DNA of 41,854 nucleotides, from positions 1 through 41,854 of the forward strand of contig NZ_JAHTMR010000029.1 in NCBI RefSeq assembly GCF_019200975.1. The letters are read 5' to 3'. Under the pieces are notes generated by a model that had not been told where the DNA came from, searched no databases, and worked only from the letters and a program-made list of their open reading frames with translations. Origin of the DNA: Pseudomonas sp. PD9R. GTDB lineage: Bacteria; Pseudomonadota; Gammaproteobacteria; Pseudomonadales; Pseudomonadaceae. A program made the translations under genes and the position numbers. Positions 24,358 through 32,653 of this stretch are shown here, piece by piece; position 1 is the stretch's first letter, and each line of letters starts with the position of its first letter.

Positions 24358-24573
24358 TCAGCTGCTGGCAATCCGGAAACCGACCTTGAGCGTCACCTGA
24401 AAGTGCGCTGCCTTGCCGTCCTTGATATGCCCGCGGGTTTCGGTCACTTCAAACCATTCCATATGCTTGAGACTTTTACTGGCTTCAGCCAGTGCGTTGT
24501 TGACCGCGTCTTCGATGCTGCTGGTGGACGAACCCACCAGTTCGACTTTCTTGTAGGTGTGATGGTCAGTCAT
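24358..24573 (-). CDS. Dodecin family flavin-binding protein
   Basis: 71 residues with the dodecin fold pattern: YKKVELVGSS, a helix SIEDAVNNALAEASKSL, then W40 (MEWFEV) and the RGHIKDGK turn. Dodecins form hollow dodecamers that store or sequester flavins, with the tryptophan stacking on the isoalloxazine ring. CTGAGGAGAACGCC precedes the ATG. Cytoplasmic, monocistronic. Confidence 0.93.
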   Translation of the reverse strand: MTDHHTYKKVELVGSSTSSIEDAVNNALAEASKSLKHMEWFEVTETRGHIKDGKAAHFQVTLKVGFRIASS

Positions 24574-24730
24574 GGCGTTCTCCTCAGGGTGTGAAATACA
24601 GCCTAGCAGCGATTTTCTGTCTTACTTCTGCCAGTCGTTGCCACAGCGAAGTTCACATTTACTGCACTTTCTCGAACCCCTGAAGTCCCAACCAACACAC
24701 GCCACTCATCAACAATGAAGGAGAGCCACC

Positions 24731-25057
24731 ATGGCCAACAGCTCGTTACGTAAAGCCTCATTGCAAAGCATGGAAGCGGAAATCGAGAGCCTGCTCAAAT
24801 CCTTGGAAAACTTGAAGGACGACGCGTCGGACGAGTCGCGTAAAACCCTCAAGGTGCTTAAAGGCAACGCCGAGAATGCATTGAGACATTCACGTCATCT
24901 GCTCGCTGATGCCTATGAAGAGGTCAAGGTCAAAACCCGTGAAACCGGGATTGCCACTCGGGACTACGCTCAGGAACACCCTTGGACTACAGCGGGTGTC
25001 GCCGTGGGCGCATTGGGTTTGCTGGCGGCCTACCTATTGTGCAAACGTGGTGACTAA
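24731..25057 (+). CDS. DUF883 (ElaB/YqjD-like) inner-membrane protein
   Basis: 108 residues. A long amphipathic, probably coiled-coil region (about 10-80) ends in a single C-terminal membrane helix (about 84-103; GVAVGALGLLAAYLLCKR). ElaB/YqjD/YgaM proteins are tail-anchored, ribosome-associated and expressed in stationary phase in E. coli. The GAAGGAGAGCCACC site is strong. Its stop codon overlaps the trpI stop on the other strand by four bases. Confidence 0.92.
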   Translation: MANSSLRKASLQSMEAEIESLLKSLENLKDDASDESRKTLKVLKGNAENALRHSRHLLADAYEEVKVKTRETGIATRDYAQEHPWTTAGVAVGALGLLAAYLLCKRGD

Positions 25058-25947
25058 TCCGTCAGGCGCAGCTCATTCTTGAGCCACTGCGCCAGTTGCC
25101 GGGCGCGCCCGTCCGCGGCGCGCTTGGGTAGCCACAGTGCCAACTGTGCCGAGGTTTCGCTGAAACCCCACGGTGCGACCAGGCGACCAGCCTTCAAGTC
25201 CTCGGCCACCAGCGGTTCAGGGGCAATCGCCACTCCCAACCCGGCCACCGCTGCTTCCAGTAAGTAATATAAATGCTCGAAACCTTGACCGTACTTCAGC
25301 GCCCTGGCGTCGAGGCCGCTTTGCTGCGCCCAACTGGGCCACGCTTGCGGACGTGAAGTGGTGTGCAGCACTGACTCGTTGAGCAGAGCCGTGGCCGGTG
25401 CCCCTTTCAACCGCTCATAGCCGGCGAAACGGGGGCTCATGACCGGGCCGATTCGTTCGCTGGCGAGTTCGAATACCTGCATGTCCGCCGGCCAGGGTGG
25501 CTCGGCAAAAACCAGCAAGGCATCAAGTCCGGGGCGACGGGGATCGAGGTCTCCTTCTCCGGCCGACAGGTGCAGACGCAGGTCTGGCAGGTCAGCATTC
25601 AGTCGCCCAAGGCGCGGAATAAACCAGCGTGCCAGCAGGCTTCCCGAGCAGCCGAGCACGAACGGTGCATCAGCGGTGCTTTGGGTGATTTCAGCGCAAA
25701 CCGTGCGCAGGCGTTCGAAGGCTTCGCCGCTGGCGTCACGTAAACGGATACCGGCATCTGTGAGTTTAAGGCCGCGACCATCTTTAACGAAAAGGCTTAC
25801 GCCAAGGTGTTCTTCCAGCACCTTCAGCTGCCGGCTGACCGCACCGTGGGTGACATGCAACTGTTCTGCAGCCTGACTGACGCTGTTCAGACGGGCAGTG
25901 GCTTCGAAGGCACGCAGGGCGTTTAGCGGTGGGAGATCATGGCGCAT
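25054..25947 (-). CDS. trpI: LysR-type activator of trpBA
   Basis: 297 residues: an N-terminal winged helix (about 1-60; SQAAEQLHVTHGAVSRQLKV) and a LysR effector domain. Divergent from trpB with 123 bases between, the classical arrangement of TrpI in Pseudomonas. There TrpI with indole-glycerol phosphate activates trpBA. The match in position and in the HTH supports the name. The effector is from established knowledge of the family, not read here. Confidence 0.93.
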   Translation of the reverse strand: MRHDLPPLNALRAFEATARLNSVSQAAEQLHVTHGAVSRQLKVLEEHLGVSLFVKDGRGLKLTDAGIRLRDASGEAFERLRTVCAEITQSTADAPFVLGCSGSLLARWFIPRLGRLNADLPDLRLHLSAGEGDLDPRRPGLDALLVFAEPPWPADMQVFELASERIGPVMSPRFAGYERLKGAPATALLNESVLHTTSRPQAWPSWAQQSGLDARALKYGQGFEHLYYLLEAAVAGLGVAIAPEPLVAEDLKAGRLVAPWGFSETSAQLALWLPKRAADGRARQLAQWLKNELRLTD

Positions 25948-26070
25948 GGTATCTGTGAGTTTTCCTGACAGGTTGCAGCGATCTTATCGGTTTTCAGTCC
26001 AGGGCGTGAGGGGTAGAGTGAGCCCACTATCTCTTTATGCATCACTTCACGCATTCAACTGGAGCGCCCC
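25948..26070. promoter_or_regulatory. trpI-trpBA divergent control region
   Basis: 123 bases between the two start codons, expected to hold two TrpI sites and both promoters. I see no unambiguous T-N11-A dyad, so sites are not placed individually. Confidence 0.6.
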
Positions 26071-27291
26071 ATGACCCAGACTAATCTGCGCAACGGCCCT
26101 GACGCCAACGGCCTGTTTGGCGCGTTCGGTGGCCGTTACGTCGCCGAAACCCTCATGCCGTTGATCCTCGATCTGGCCCGCGAATACGAAGTGGCCAAGG
26201 AAGATCCTGCATTCAAAGAAGAATTGGCCTACTTCCAGCGCGATTACGTCGGTCGTCCAAGCCCGCTTTATTTCGCTGAGCGCCTGACCGAGTTCTGCGG
26301 CGGCGCGAAGATTTACCTCAAGCGCGAAGAGCTGAACCACACCGGCGCGCACAAGATCAACAACTGCATCGGCCAGATCCTGCTGGCGCGGCGCATGGGT
26401 AAGAAACGCATCATCGCCGAGACCGGCGCGGGCATGCACGGCGTGGCGACTGCCACCGTTGCGGCGCGTTTTGGTCTGGATTGCGTGATCTACATGGGCA
26501 CTACTGACATCGAGCGTCAGCAGGCCAACGTGTTCCGCATGAAGCTGTTGGGTGCCGAAGTGATCCCGGTCGTGGCGGGCACCGGCACCCTGAAAGATGC
26601 GATGAACGAAGCCCTGCGTGACTGGGTGACCAACGTCGACAGCACCTTCTACCTGATCGGCACCGTGGCCGGCCCGCACCCTTATCCAGCCATGGTCCGC
26701 GACTTCCAGGCCGTTATCGGCAAGGAAACCCGTGACCAGCTGCAAGCCCAGGAAGGCCGTCTACCGGACAGCCTGGTGGCGTGTATCGGCGGTGGCTCCA
26801 ACGCCATGGGCCTGTTCCACCCGTTCCTCGATGACAAGAGCGTCGAAATCATCGGCGTTGAAGCGGCCGGTTACGGTATCGAAACCGGTAAACACGCGGC
26901 CAGCCTCAACGGTGGTGTACCGGGCGTGCTGCACGGCAACCGTACCTTCCTGCTGCAGGACGACGATGGCCAGATCATCGACGCGCATTCGATCTCTGCC
27001 GGCCTCGACTATCCGGGCATCGGCCCGGAACACGCCTGGTTGCATGACATCGGCCGCGTTCAATACACCTCTGTGACCGACGACGAAGCGCTCGACGCGT
27101 TCCACAAATGCTGCCGCCTGGAAGGGATTATTCCTGCACTGGAAAGCGCCCACGCATTGGCCGAAGTATTCAAACGCGCACCGAGCCTGCCGAAAGATCA
27201 CTTGATGGTGGTCAACCTGTCCGGCCGTGGCGACAAAGACATGCAAACCGTGATGCACCACATGGAACAATCCAAGCAGGAGAAACACTGA
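26071..27291 (+). CDS. trpB: Tryptophan synthase beta chain
   Basis: 406 residues. PLP lysine K95 (NHTGAHKINN), catalytic E117 (AETGAGMHG) and the phosphate-binding glycine loop GGGSNAMG are all present. It condenses indole with serine to tryptophan, in an alpha2beta2 complex with TrpA. GGAGCGCCCC precedes the start. The stop overlaps the trpA start by one base (TGATG), ensuring equal translation. Confidence 0.98.
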   Translation: MTQTNLRNGPDANGLFGAFGGRYVAETLMPLILDLAREYEVAKEDPAFKEELAYFQRDYVGRPSPLYFAERLTEFCGGAKIYLKREELNHTGAHKINNCIGQILLARRMGKKRIIAETGAGMHGVATATVAARFGLDCVIYMGTTDIERQQANVFRMKLLGAEVIPVVAGTGTLKDAMNEALRDWVTNVDSTFYLIGTVAGPHPYPAMVRDFQAVIGKETRDQLQAQEGRLPDSLVACIGGGSNAMGLFHPFLDDKSVEIIGVEAAGYGIETGKHAASLNGGVPGVLHGNRTFLLQDDDGQIIDAHSISAGLDYPGIGPEHAWLHDIGRVQYTSVTDDEALDAFHKCCRLEGIIPALESAHALAEVFKRAPSLPKDHLMVVNLSGRGDKDMQTVMHHMEQSKQEKH

Positions 27292-28103
27292 TGAGCCGCC
27301 TGCAAACGCGCTTTGCCGAACTCAAGGAACAGAACCGCGCCGCTCTGGTGACCTTCGTTACTGCTGGCGATCCGGGCTATGACACGTCTCTGGCGATTCT
27401 CAAAGGCTTGCCGGCGGCTGGCGCCGACGTGATCGAGTTGGGCATGCCCTTCACCGATCCGATGGCCGATGGCCCGGCGATTCAGCTCGCGAACATCCGC
27501 GCCCTGACTGCCAAGCAGAACCTGGCGAAAACCCTGGAAATGGTTCGTGAGTTCCGCAAGGACAACAACGAAACGCCGCTGGTGCTGATGGGTTACTTCA
27601 ACCCGATCCACAAATACGGCGTACCGCGCTTTATCGCAGAAGCGAAAGATGCCGGCGTCGACGGCCTGATCGTGGTCGACATGCCGCCCGAGCATAACGG
27701 CGAGCTGTGTGATCCGGCCCAGGCGGCGGGTATCGACTTCATCCGTCTGACCACGCCGACCACTGACGATGTGCGGCTGCCAACGGTCTTGAACGGCAGC
27801 TCCGGGTTTGTGTATTACGTGTCGGTGGCCGGTGTGACTGGTGCCGGCGCAGCGACTCTGGAGCATGTCGAAGAGGCCGTCGCTCGTTTGCGTCGTCATA
27901 CCGATCTGCCGATCAGCATCGGTTTCGGCATCCGCACGCCGGAGCAAGCGGCAAACATCGCGCGTCTGGCGGATGGTGTGGTGGTGGGTTCGGCATTGAT
28001 TGATCAGATCGCCAATGCGGCGACACCGGAGCAAGCCGTGGATGGCGTGTTGAGCCTTTGCTCGGCATTGGCCGACGGCGTGCGTAAAGCCCGCGTCAGC
28101 TGA
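27291..28103 (+). CDS. trpA: Tryptophan synthase alpha chain
   Basis: 270 residues, TIM barrel with the catalytic E49 (VIELGMPFTDP) and D60. It cleaves indole-3-glycerol phosphate to indole, channelled to TrpB. The start at 27291 follows AGGAGAAACACTG in the trpB end; an upstream in-frame extension lies inside trpB and is not used. A terminator follows at 28166. Confidence 0.98.
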   Translation: MSRLQTRFAELKEQNRAALVTFVTAGDPGYDTSLAILKGLPAAGADVIELGMPFTDPMADGPAIQLANIRALTAKQNLAKTLEMVREFRKDNNETPLVLMGYFNPIHKYGVPRFIAEAKDAGVDGLIVVDMPPEHNGELCDPAQAAGIDFIRLTTPTTDDVRLPTVLNGSSGFVYYVSVAGVTGAGAATLEHVEEAVARLRRHTDLPISIGFGIRTPEQAANIARLADGVVVGSALIDQIANAATPEQAVDGVLSLCSALADGVRKARVS

Positions 28104-28165
28104 AGGTAAAGTTCCTGATACAGAGGAATTAGAGCCTTTCAACACAGACTAATCAGCAAGACCGA

Positions 28166-28197
28166 GGGCTTCAGGACTACGTTCTGAAGCCCTTTTT
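28166..28197 (+). terminator. trpBA intrinsic terminator
   Basis: GGGCTTCAG / CTGAAGCCC stem (9 pairs) with a GACTACGTT loop, followed by TTTTT. Confidence 0.88.
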
Positions 28198-28224
28198 GCT
28201 GTGTGTGTTGTGAGGAAAGACCTG

Positions 28225-28656
28225 ATGAAAATGTCGAAACGTGTGATTGCCAGCCTGGGTGTGCTGATGCTCGGCGCGGCCCTGCATGCCAACGCTGATC
28301 AACACGACGATCACGGCCGCTACGATAACCACGGTGACTATCACGGCGATGATCACCGGGGCCCGCAAGACAACCATCGCGGCGGTCCACCGCCAAGGGA
28401 CTTCGGCCCGGTGCGCCAGACCATAAACGACAATCACGGCTATTTCGTCCGTGGCGCGCCACCACCACCGGGTATCTATGTGGTGCGTGGCCGACCGCTG
28501 CCTCACGGTTACTACGGCGAACGGCTGGATAACCGCGCATTGAGCCGCTTGCCGTATTACCCGGGCTACGAATGGCGCCGCGCGGGCGCCGACGTTGTGC
28601 TGATCGCTGCGGGAACAGGGATTGTTTATGAGGTGTTGCAGGGGGTGTTGTATTGA
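28225..28656 (+). CDS. Exported His/Asp-rich protein, RcnB/CigR-like
   Basis: 143 residues. Signal peptide ends near HANA (residue 24). The mature N-terminus (about 25-55) is a low-complexity His/Asp/Gly/Arg tract (DDHGRYDNHGDYHGDDHRG), then a Pro-rich linker. The C-terminal segment (YVVRGRPLPHGYYG...VVLIAAGTGIVYEVLQ) resembles the RcnB/CigR domain of periplasmic proteins involved in nickel/cobalt homeostasis or virulence control. The His tract could bind metal (inference). GAGGAAAGACCTG precedes the start. The family call is moderate. Confidence 0.75.
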   Translation: MKMSKRVIASLGVLMLGAALHANADQHDDHGRYDNHGDYHGDDHRGPQDNHRGGPPPRDFGPVRQTINDNHGYFVRGAPPPPGIYVVRGRPLPHGYYGERLDNRALSRLPYYPGYEWRRAGADVVLIAAGTGIVYEVLQGVLY

Positions 28657-28685
28657 TCAGACGTAGTACATCGGAGCAGTAGATC

Positions 28686-28759
28686 AAAAGATCGCAGCCT
28701 GCGGAGCTCCTACAGAGGATCACTATTCCCTGCAGGAGCTGCCGTAGGCTGCGATCTTT
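28686..28759. repeat. Palindromic repeat pair, class AAGATCGCAGCCT
   Basis: AAAGATCGCAGCCTGCGGAG on the left and GCCGTAGGCTGCGATCTTT on the right, with GCTCCTAC and its partner GGAGCTGCC between. It is the second copy of the element at 22178. It separates two convergent genes. Confidence 0.85.
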
Positions 28760-28772
28760 GGCTTTTACGGCA

Positions 28773-30734
28773 TCAAGGCAGTTCCAACCCACCTGCCGCC
28801 TTGTGCAACTTGCGCAAATGCTCGCCGATTTGTTTCACGTTGGCTTCGTTGGCCGCCATTTCGGCGGCGCGGCTCGGTTCCAGCAGCGCTCGCACTTCCT
28901 TATCCAGATCTCCGCTCAGCACCAGCAGCTGTTTCTGCCGCAGGCTGCTTTCCGATTCCAGATGTTCCCACTCGCTCGGCTGCGGCAAGCCATAACCGCC
29001 GGTGCCGAGCAGCTCTGCGGGACGGCTGAGGAAGCCGCTATTGTCGAGGATTTGCCTCAGCGTCTCGTTGGCCTTGTCCATGCCGCCGTTTTTCAGCTCG
29101 CGTGCACCTAGATAACGCTGCTTCACCTCGTCCTGAGCCAACAACAACTGCTGGCGAAAACTCGCCTGTTCCAGCAGGAGCAGTGCCGCGCTTGTGCGCA
29201 AGTCGGACTGCTCGAACCATTGGCGGCGTTCAGCGGCGGGCAGCGACAACCAGTCCTCGACGTTATCCTGCTTGATGGGCAGGCGCTTCTTCACCACCTC
29301 GAACATCGCTTGATAACGGTCGCGGAAAGAATCGAAGCGATAGCCCAGACGCAACGCCTCCTTTGGATCATCCAGCACGCTGGTATCCGCCAGCCCCCGG
29401 CCCTTCAGTACTTCAAGCAAGCCGTTGGGCATGATGTTGTCGAGCCCGACCAGTTGTGGGTTGTTGGTGCCCCCGCGCAGTAACTTCAGCTCTTCCACAG
29501 CGCAGTTGTTGGACAGGAAGAAGTAGCTGCCGTCGTAACTCCAGTGCATCTCGGCGGCACGTTCTACTACATCTTCGATCTCACCGTGCGACAGGTTCAG
29601 GGGCACGGAGGCCAAACTGCGCAATTCGGTTTTGGTGTATTCGTCAATGACCTGGGACAGCGGCAGAACAAAAAGCCGCGACGGGTATTTGCCGATCAAT
29701 CCATCCCAACTCGACAACTGAACGTCGCCGACAAAGGCGCGGTACGACAGCACCAGGTGCTGATCCAGGTCCAACCGGCAATCCGGACCACGTGGCCGTC
29801 CCGGTGCACAGATCACCAGGCGCAACATGCTGTGTCCCCAGCGACTGAACAGGTTCTGGTTTGCCTCGGCGAGCAAGTAGTCGATGGCGTAAACCCGTTC
29901 CGGGTCGATCTGGCCCAAGGGATTTTTGGCGAAATCATTGCCGGCGTTGAGGAAGGCGAACGTTTTGCTGCACGTGTCTTTGGCAGCGGGTGCCCAGCCG
30001 AAGTGTTCCTTGTAATAGCGATACAGTGCGGGGCGACGACAGGCGTAGCTCGGGTCGAGGAGGAAATACTCCATGTTGACCGCGACGAATTCCTTGGGGC
30101 TGCTGGTCTCGTAAATATCCGGACTGCGGGCGATCTGGCGGTTGTGCTGTTCGCGTTCGCCGCGACGGCCAACGTATTGCTGCCATCCGGCCAGGTCGAG
30201 CAGGCGTGGATCGTCGCTAAGGGTAAAGCGTCGATCGGACTGACCCCGGCATTGGTCAAGGATTCCGACCAACCCTGAGCTGCTCTTGCGCCGGGTGCAG
30301 TGTTGGATCAGCTTGCGTTCATCGTCTGGCCAGAGGCGCGAGCGGTCATAGATGTGAGTCAGTTCGTGCAGCACGGTGGCCAGCATTTCCCGGCGCACGG
30401 TGCCATGCGGGCGATAGGTCTTCTTGGTGGCGGCACTGCCGTCGCTGAGGCTGGCCAGCAGGTTGCGGTTCAGATCGAGTTCGGACACCAGTGATGCCTG
30501 ACCGTAGGCATTTTTAGGCATATCGTCAGTCCAGCCGACATCAATCCGCCGATCCAGTTGTTTGATGAAAAGCGGAGGCAACGCCTGCATGGCTTCATCG
30601 AGCAAGGCCTTGCTGGCTTGCTGTTGCGCGGGGCTCAGACCGTCGGTCTTGAGGTGCAATTCAAGTCCGGCGTGGGCGCTGTTGCCTAGCAGCATCAGCG
30701 CCCCGGCCAACAGCCAGGCGGTTGGAGACTTCAC
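28773..30734 (-). CDS. DUF4105 protein with N-terminal zinc-peptidase-like domain
   Basis: 653 residues. Signal peptide (about 1-22). The N-terminal region has HELTHIYD (123-127 HExxH) and a downstream Glu-rich helix (EFVAVNMEYF, E215 a likely third ligand), a gluzincin-like arrangement. The middle region (about 285-420) is the DUF4105 domain: FSRWGHSMLRL (H301) and FLSNNCAVE (C411), resembling a circularly permuted papain-like active site. The C-terminus is helical and charged. The start is GTG (30734) overlapping the DUF2388 stop (GTGA), hence coupled. Periplasmic or surface hydrolase is inference. Confidence 0.88.
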   Translation of the reverse strand: MKSPTAWLLAGALMLLGNSAHAGLELHLKTDGLSPAQQQASKALLDEAMQALPPLFIKQLDRRIDVGWTDDMPKNAYGQASLVSELDLNRNLLASLSDGSAATKKTYRPHGTVRREMLATVLHELTHIYDRSRLWPDDERKLIQHCTRRKSSSGLVGILDQCRGQSDRRFTLSDDPRLLDLAGWQQYVGRRGEREQHNRQIARSPDIYETSSPKEFVAVNMEYFLLDPSYACRRPALYRYYKEHFGWAPAAKDTCSKTFAFLNAGNDFAKNPLGQIDPERVYAIDYLLAEANQNLFSRWGHSMLRLVICAPGRPRGPDCRLDLDQHLVLSYRAFVGDVQLSSWDGLIGKYPSRLFVLPLSQVIDEYTKTELRSLASVPLNLSHGEIEDVVERAAEMHWSYDGSYFFLSNNCAVEELKLLRGGTNNPQLVGLDNIMPNGLLEVLKGRGLADTSVLDDPKEALRLGYRFDSFRDRYQAMFEVVKKRLPIKQDNVEDWLSLPAAERRQWFEQSDLRTSAALLLLEQASFRQQLLLAQDEVKQRYLGARELKNGGMDKANETLRQILDNSGFLSRPAELLGTGGYGLPQPSEWEHLESESSLRQKQLLVLSGDLDKEVRALLEPSRAAEMAANEANVKQIGEHLRKLHKAAGGLELP

Positions 30735-31051
30735 AGTGCGAGGATGGCTTCGGCGAGATCCTGATCACTGGCGTCACGGGCTTCCGGTACCCGAGTGCGC
30801 AACATGTCGAGGGCTGATTCCAGTTGCGCACCGCGAATGTCGCCGTTGCTGGCAACGAAACTTGCCGCATCGTCCTGGGCGTCGCGGACTATTTTCGAGT
30901 CGCGGATCGACGTGGTGGTATCGGAAGTGAAATCAAGTGTGCGCTGGGTGGCACGAATCAGCATATTACTGGTGGCTACCAGGGTATGGGCCTGGGCCAC
31001 GTCGGCCAACAGCAGCAGGCCTAGGGTGGCAGCAATCAGCGGGTTACGCAT
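30731..31051 (-). CDS. DUF2388 family exported protein (copy 3, nearest DUF4105)
   Basis: 106 residues. Signal peptide (PLIAATLGLLLLADVAQA), then a Thr/Ser-rich region and the family core DDAASFVASNGDIRGAQLES followed by ALDMLR. DUF2388 proteins are small, periplasmic and nearly restricted to Pseudomonas; function unknown. The start at 31051 follows CCGGAGTCGTTCC; a longer upstream reading has no signal peptide. Overlaps the DUF4105 start by four bases. Confidence 0.92.
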   Translation of the reverse strand: MRNPLIAATLGLLLLADVAQAHTLVATSNMLIRATQRTLDFTSDTTTSIRDSKIVRDAQDDAASFVASNGDIRGAQLESALDMLRTRVPEARDASDQDLAEAILAL

Positions 31052-31079
31052 GGAACGACTCCGGAGAAACTTGGGATAA

Positions 31080-31397
31080 CTATTGGACGAGAATTGCCTG
31101 TGCCAGTTCAAGATCGCTGGCATGAAGTTTTTGCTGGGTCCGGCGTAGATAATTCAGGGCGGATTCCAGTTGTGCGCCTCTCAGTTGGCCGTCACTGGCG
31201 ATGAATGCCGCAGCGTCATCGCGGGCGGCGATCAGCAGTTTATGGTCGAAGGGCGCGGAGGTCACCATGCTTGTGGCATAACCGCTGACAACCGTGCCTT
31301 GGGTAGACAGATTAAAGGCATCGAAAGCATGGGCCGCACCGGCGTAGCTGGCCGCAAAAATTACTGGAGTGATCAATAGATTTGAAAGAAAACGCAT
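31080..31397 (-). CDS. DUF2388 family exported protein (copy 2)
   Basis: 105 residues. Signal peptide ending near AAHA (residue 23-24), then the core DDAAAFIASDGQLRGAQLES and ALNYLRR. It is the most divergent of the three copies outside the core. It lies 28 bases upstream of copy 3, on the same strand. Ribosome-binding site weak. Confidence 0.9.
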   Translation of the reverse strand: MRFLSNLLITPVIFAASYAGAAHAFDAFNLSTQGTVVSGYATSMVTSAPFDHKLLIAARDDAAAFIASDGQLRGAQLESALNYLRRTQQKLHASDLELAQAILVQ

Positions 31398-31504
31398 GAG
31401 ACTCGACAGTCGAAAGTGAGTCCCAAGGCTAGCGCAAGGCCCGGGTTAGAGCCAGCGTCGAAACATTGGGACACGTTGGGCGTGTCCCATGTCAGAACAT
31501 TCGC

Positions 31505-31825
31505 TTAGATCGTCAGGATCGCCTGCGCCAGCTGCGCGTCTGTTGCATTCAACTGTGGTGCCTGGTGACGAATGTGGTCGAGTGCGCTTTCCAGTTTCAC
31601 GCCTCGGATATTGCCTTCGGTGGCGACAAAGCTGGCGGCGTCGTCACGTGCGGCGAGGACGATTTTGTCATCCTTGAACGAAGAGGAGACGACGTCGGTG
31701 GTGGCATCGGACGTGGCCTTGAGTGCGTTGACGACTGCATCGGTGGTCACGATGAAGCTGGTGGCGTGGGAATTGGCAGCCACGGCGAGCAAGGCTGCAG
31801 CGCTGAGCAGACGAAGACGGGACAT
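31505..31825 (-). CDS. DUF2388 family exported protein (copy 1, first in operon)
   Basis: 106 residues. Signal peptide (LRLLSAAALLAVAANSHA), then the core DDAASFVATEGNIRGVKLES and ALDHIR. AAAGGAGTTTCACC precedes the ATG. The 107 bases after it contain no obvious terminator, so the three copies and the DUF4105 gene probably form one transcript, though a separate promoter for copy 2 cannot be excluded. Confidence 0.92.
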   Translation of the reverse strand: MSRLRLLSAAALLAVAANSHATSFIVTTDAVVNALKATSDATTDVVSSSFKDDKIVLAARDDAASFVATEGNIRGVKLESALDHIRHQAPQLNATDAQLAQAILTI

Positions 31826-31970
31826 GGTGAAACTCCTTTGGATAAATCAATTGAAAGGTGGTGCGGTATCTGGAGAGGTAGACGCCAGACACTCGGCGTT
31901 CGCCACGTTCTGATCTGATATTAGGCCTGCCAATAGCGATTCGAACAGTGCCGTTTGTTAGGGTAGGAGA

Positions 31971-32180
31971 TTAGCGCCAGAACGGTTGGTCCAATTCGTT
32001 GACACGATCGGAATGGCTTATGCCCAGGTCTGAAAGGTGCCGATCATCGAGTTGGGCCAATAAACGCCGGGTTCTGGCCCTTTCCAGGCTGTCGCAAAAC
32101 CCTTTAAGCACCCTGCGGGCCAAGTGTAAACGTGGCTTTGTTTCAAGCGCGGCAGTGGAAATATCCAATAAGTGATTCAT
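31971..32180 (-). CDS. DUF1127 small basic protein (copy 1)
   Basis: 69 residues. The C-terminal part RRLLAQLDDRHLSDLGISHS and the ending FWR are typical of DUF1127, a family of short, Arg-rich, often RNA- or metabolism-linked regulators. AAGGATTGCGCC precedes the start. A conserved motif lies upstream at 32261-32303. Confidence 0.9.
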   Translation of the reverse strand: MNHLLDISTAALETKPRLHLARRVLKGFCDSLERARTRRLLAQLDDRHLSDLGISHSDRVNELDQPFWR

Positions 32181-32260
32181 GGCGCAATCCTTGTGCTGAC
32201 AAAGTGATCACTTAGGATGACGTCGACTAGCTTCCTGTGGCAGACACACTGGATTGAAAT

Positions 32261-32303
32261 TGTACTGGTTCAGTTCGTTGTTATTTAAAACTGTACTTGT
32301 TCG
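32261..32303. promoter_or_regulatory. TGTACTGGTT / AACTGTACTT motif pair upstream of DUF1127 copy 1
   Basis: TGTACTGGTT at 32261-32270 and AACTGTACTT at 32289-32298, 18 bases apart, lie 80-120 bases upstream of the DUF1127 start. The same two motifs recur upstream of the second DUF1127 gene. Probably operators of an unidentified regulator. Confidence 0.5.
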
Positions 32304-32347
32304 TTGCTATCGCTACTGTGTGGCCAATTCTGATGGCCAAAAACGAC

Positions 32348-32379
32348 AAAACCCGTCGTGGTTTCCCACGACGGGTTTT
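32348..32379 (-). terminator. Terminator after DUF1127 copy 2
   Basis: AAAACCCGTCGTGG / CCACGACGGGTTTT (14 pairs, loop of 4), followed on the minus strand by GTCGTTTTTGG. It lies about 58 bases after the DUF1127 stop. Confidence 0.88.
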
Positions 32380-32437
32380 GTTGTTTCAATTCGGGTTGCT
32401 GGCGGTGGACCTTAAGGTCAGAGCCAGCGACGCTAAC

Positions 32438-32653
32438 TTAGCGCCAGAACGGCTTGCTCAGCTCTTCGTAGCGTTGCGATTCGCTAATCCCGGCGTCAGC
32501 CAGCAGACGCGAATCCAGACGAGCCAGTTGGTGGCGGCTGGAGATGCGGCGCTGCCACAGCATCAGGTTGGCGATAACGCGAAGAGGCATGGAAGCCTGG
32601 GTTTTTGCAGCAGTGTCTTCGAAGAACAGATCGGAACTGAGTGTACGTTCCAT
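32438..32653 (-). CDS. DUF1127 small basic protein (copy 2)
   Basis: 71 residues. The core HQLARLDSRLLADAGISESQ and the end KPFWR parallel copy 1. The ATG at 32653 is chosen because AAGGA lies eight bases upstream; the earlier ATG at 32662 is within that site. Its own strong terminator follows. Regulatory role in other bacteria; the target here is unknown. Confidence 0.9.
   Translation of the reverse strand: MERTLSSDLFFEDTAAKTQASMPLRVIANLMLWQRRISSRHQLARLDSRLLADAGISESQRYEELSKPFWR

Noticed and set aside
25948..26070. Trp attenuator or leader peptide before trpB
   Set aside because: No short frame with tandem Trp codons and no alternative hairpins; control by the divergent TrpI fits better.
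307..28759. Possible CRISPR repeats
   Set aside because: The repeated palindromes are dispersed singly or in inverted pairs with unlike spacing, not a direct-repeat array, and there are no cas genes. They are REP/REPIN elements.
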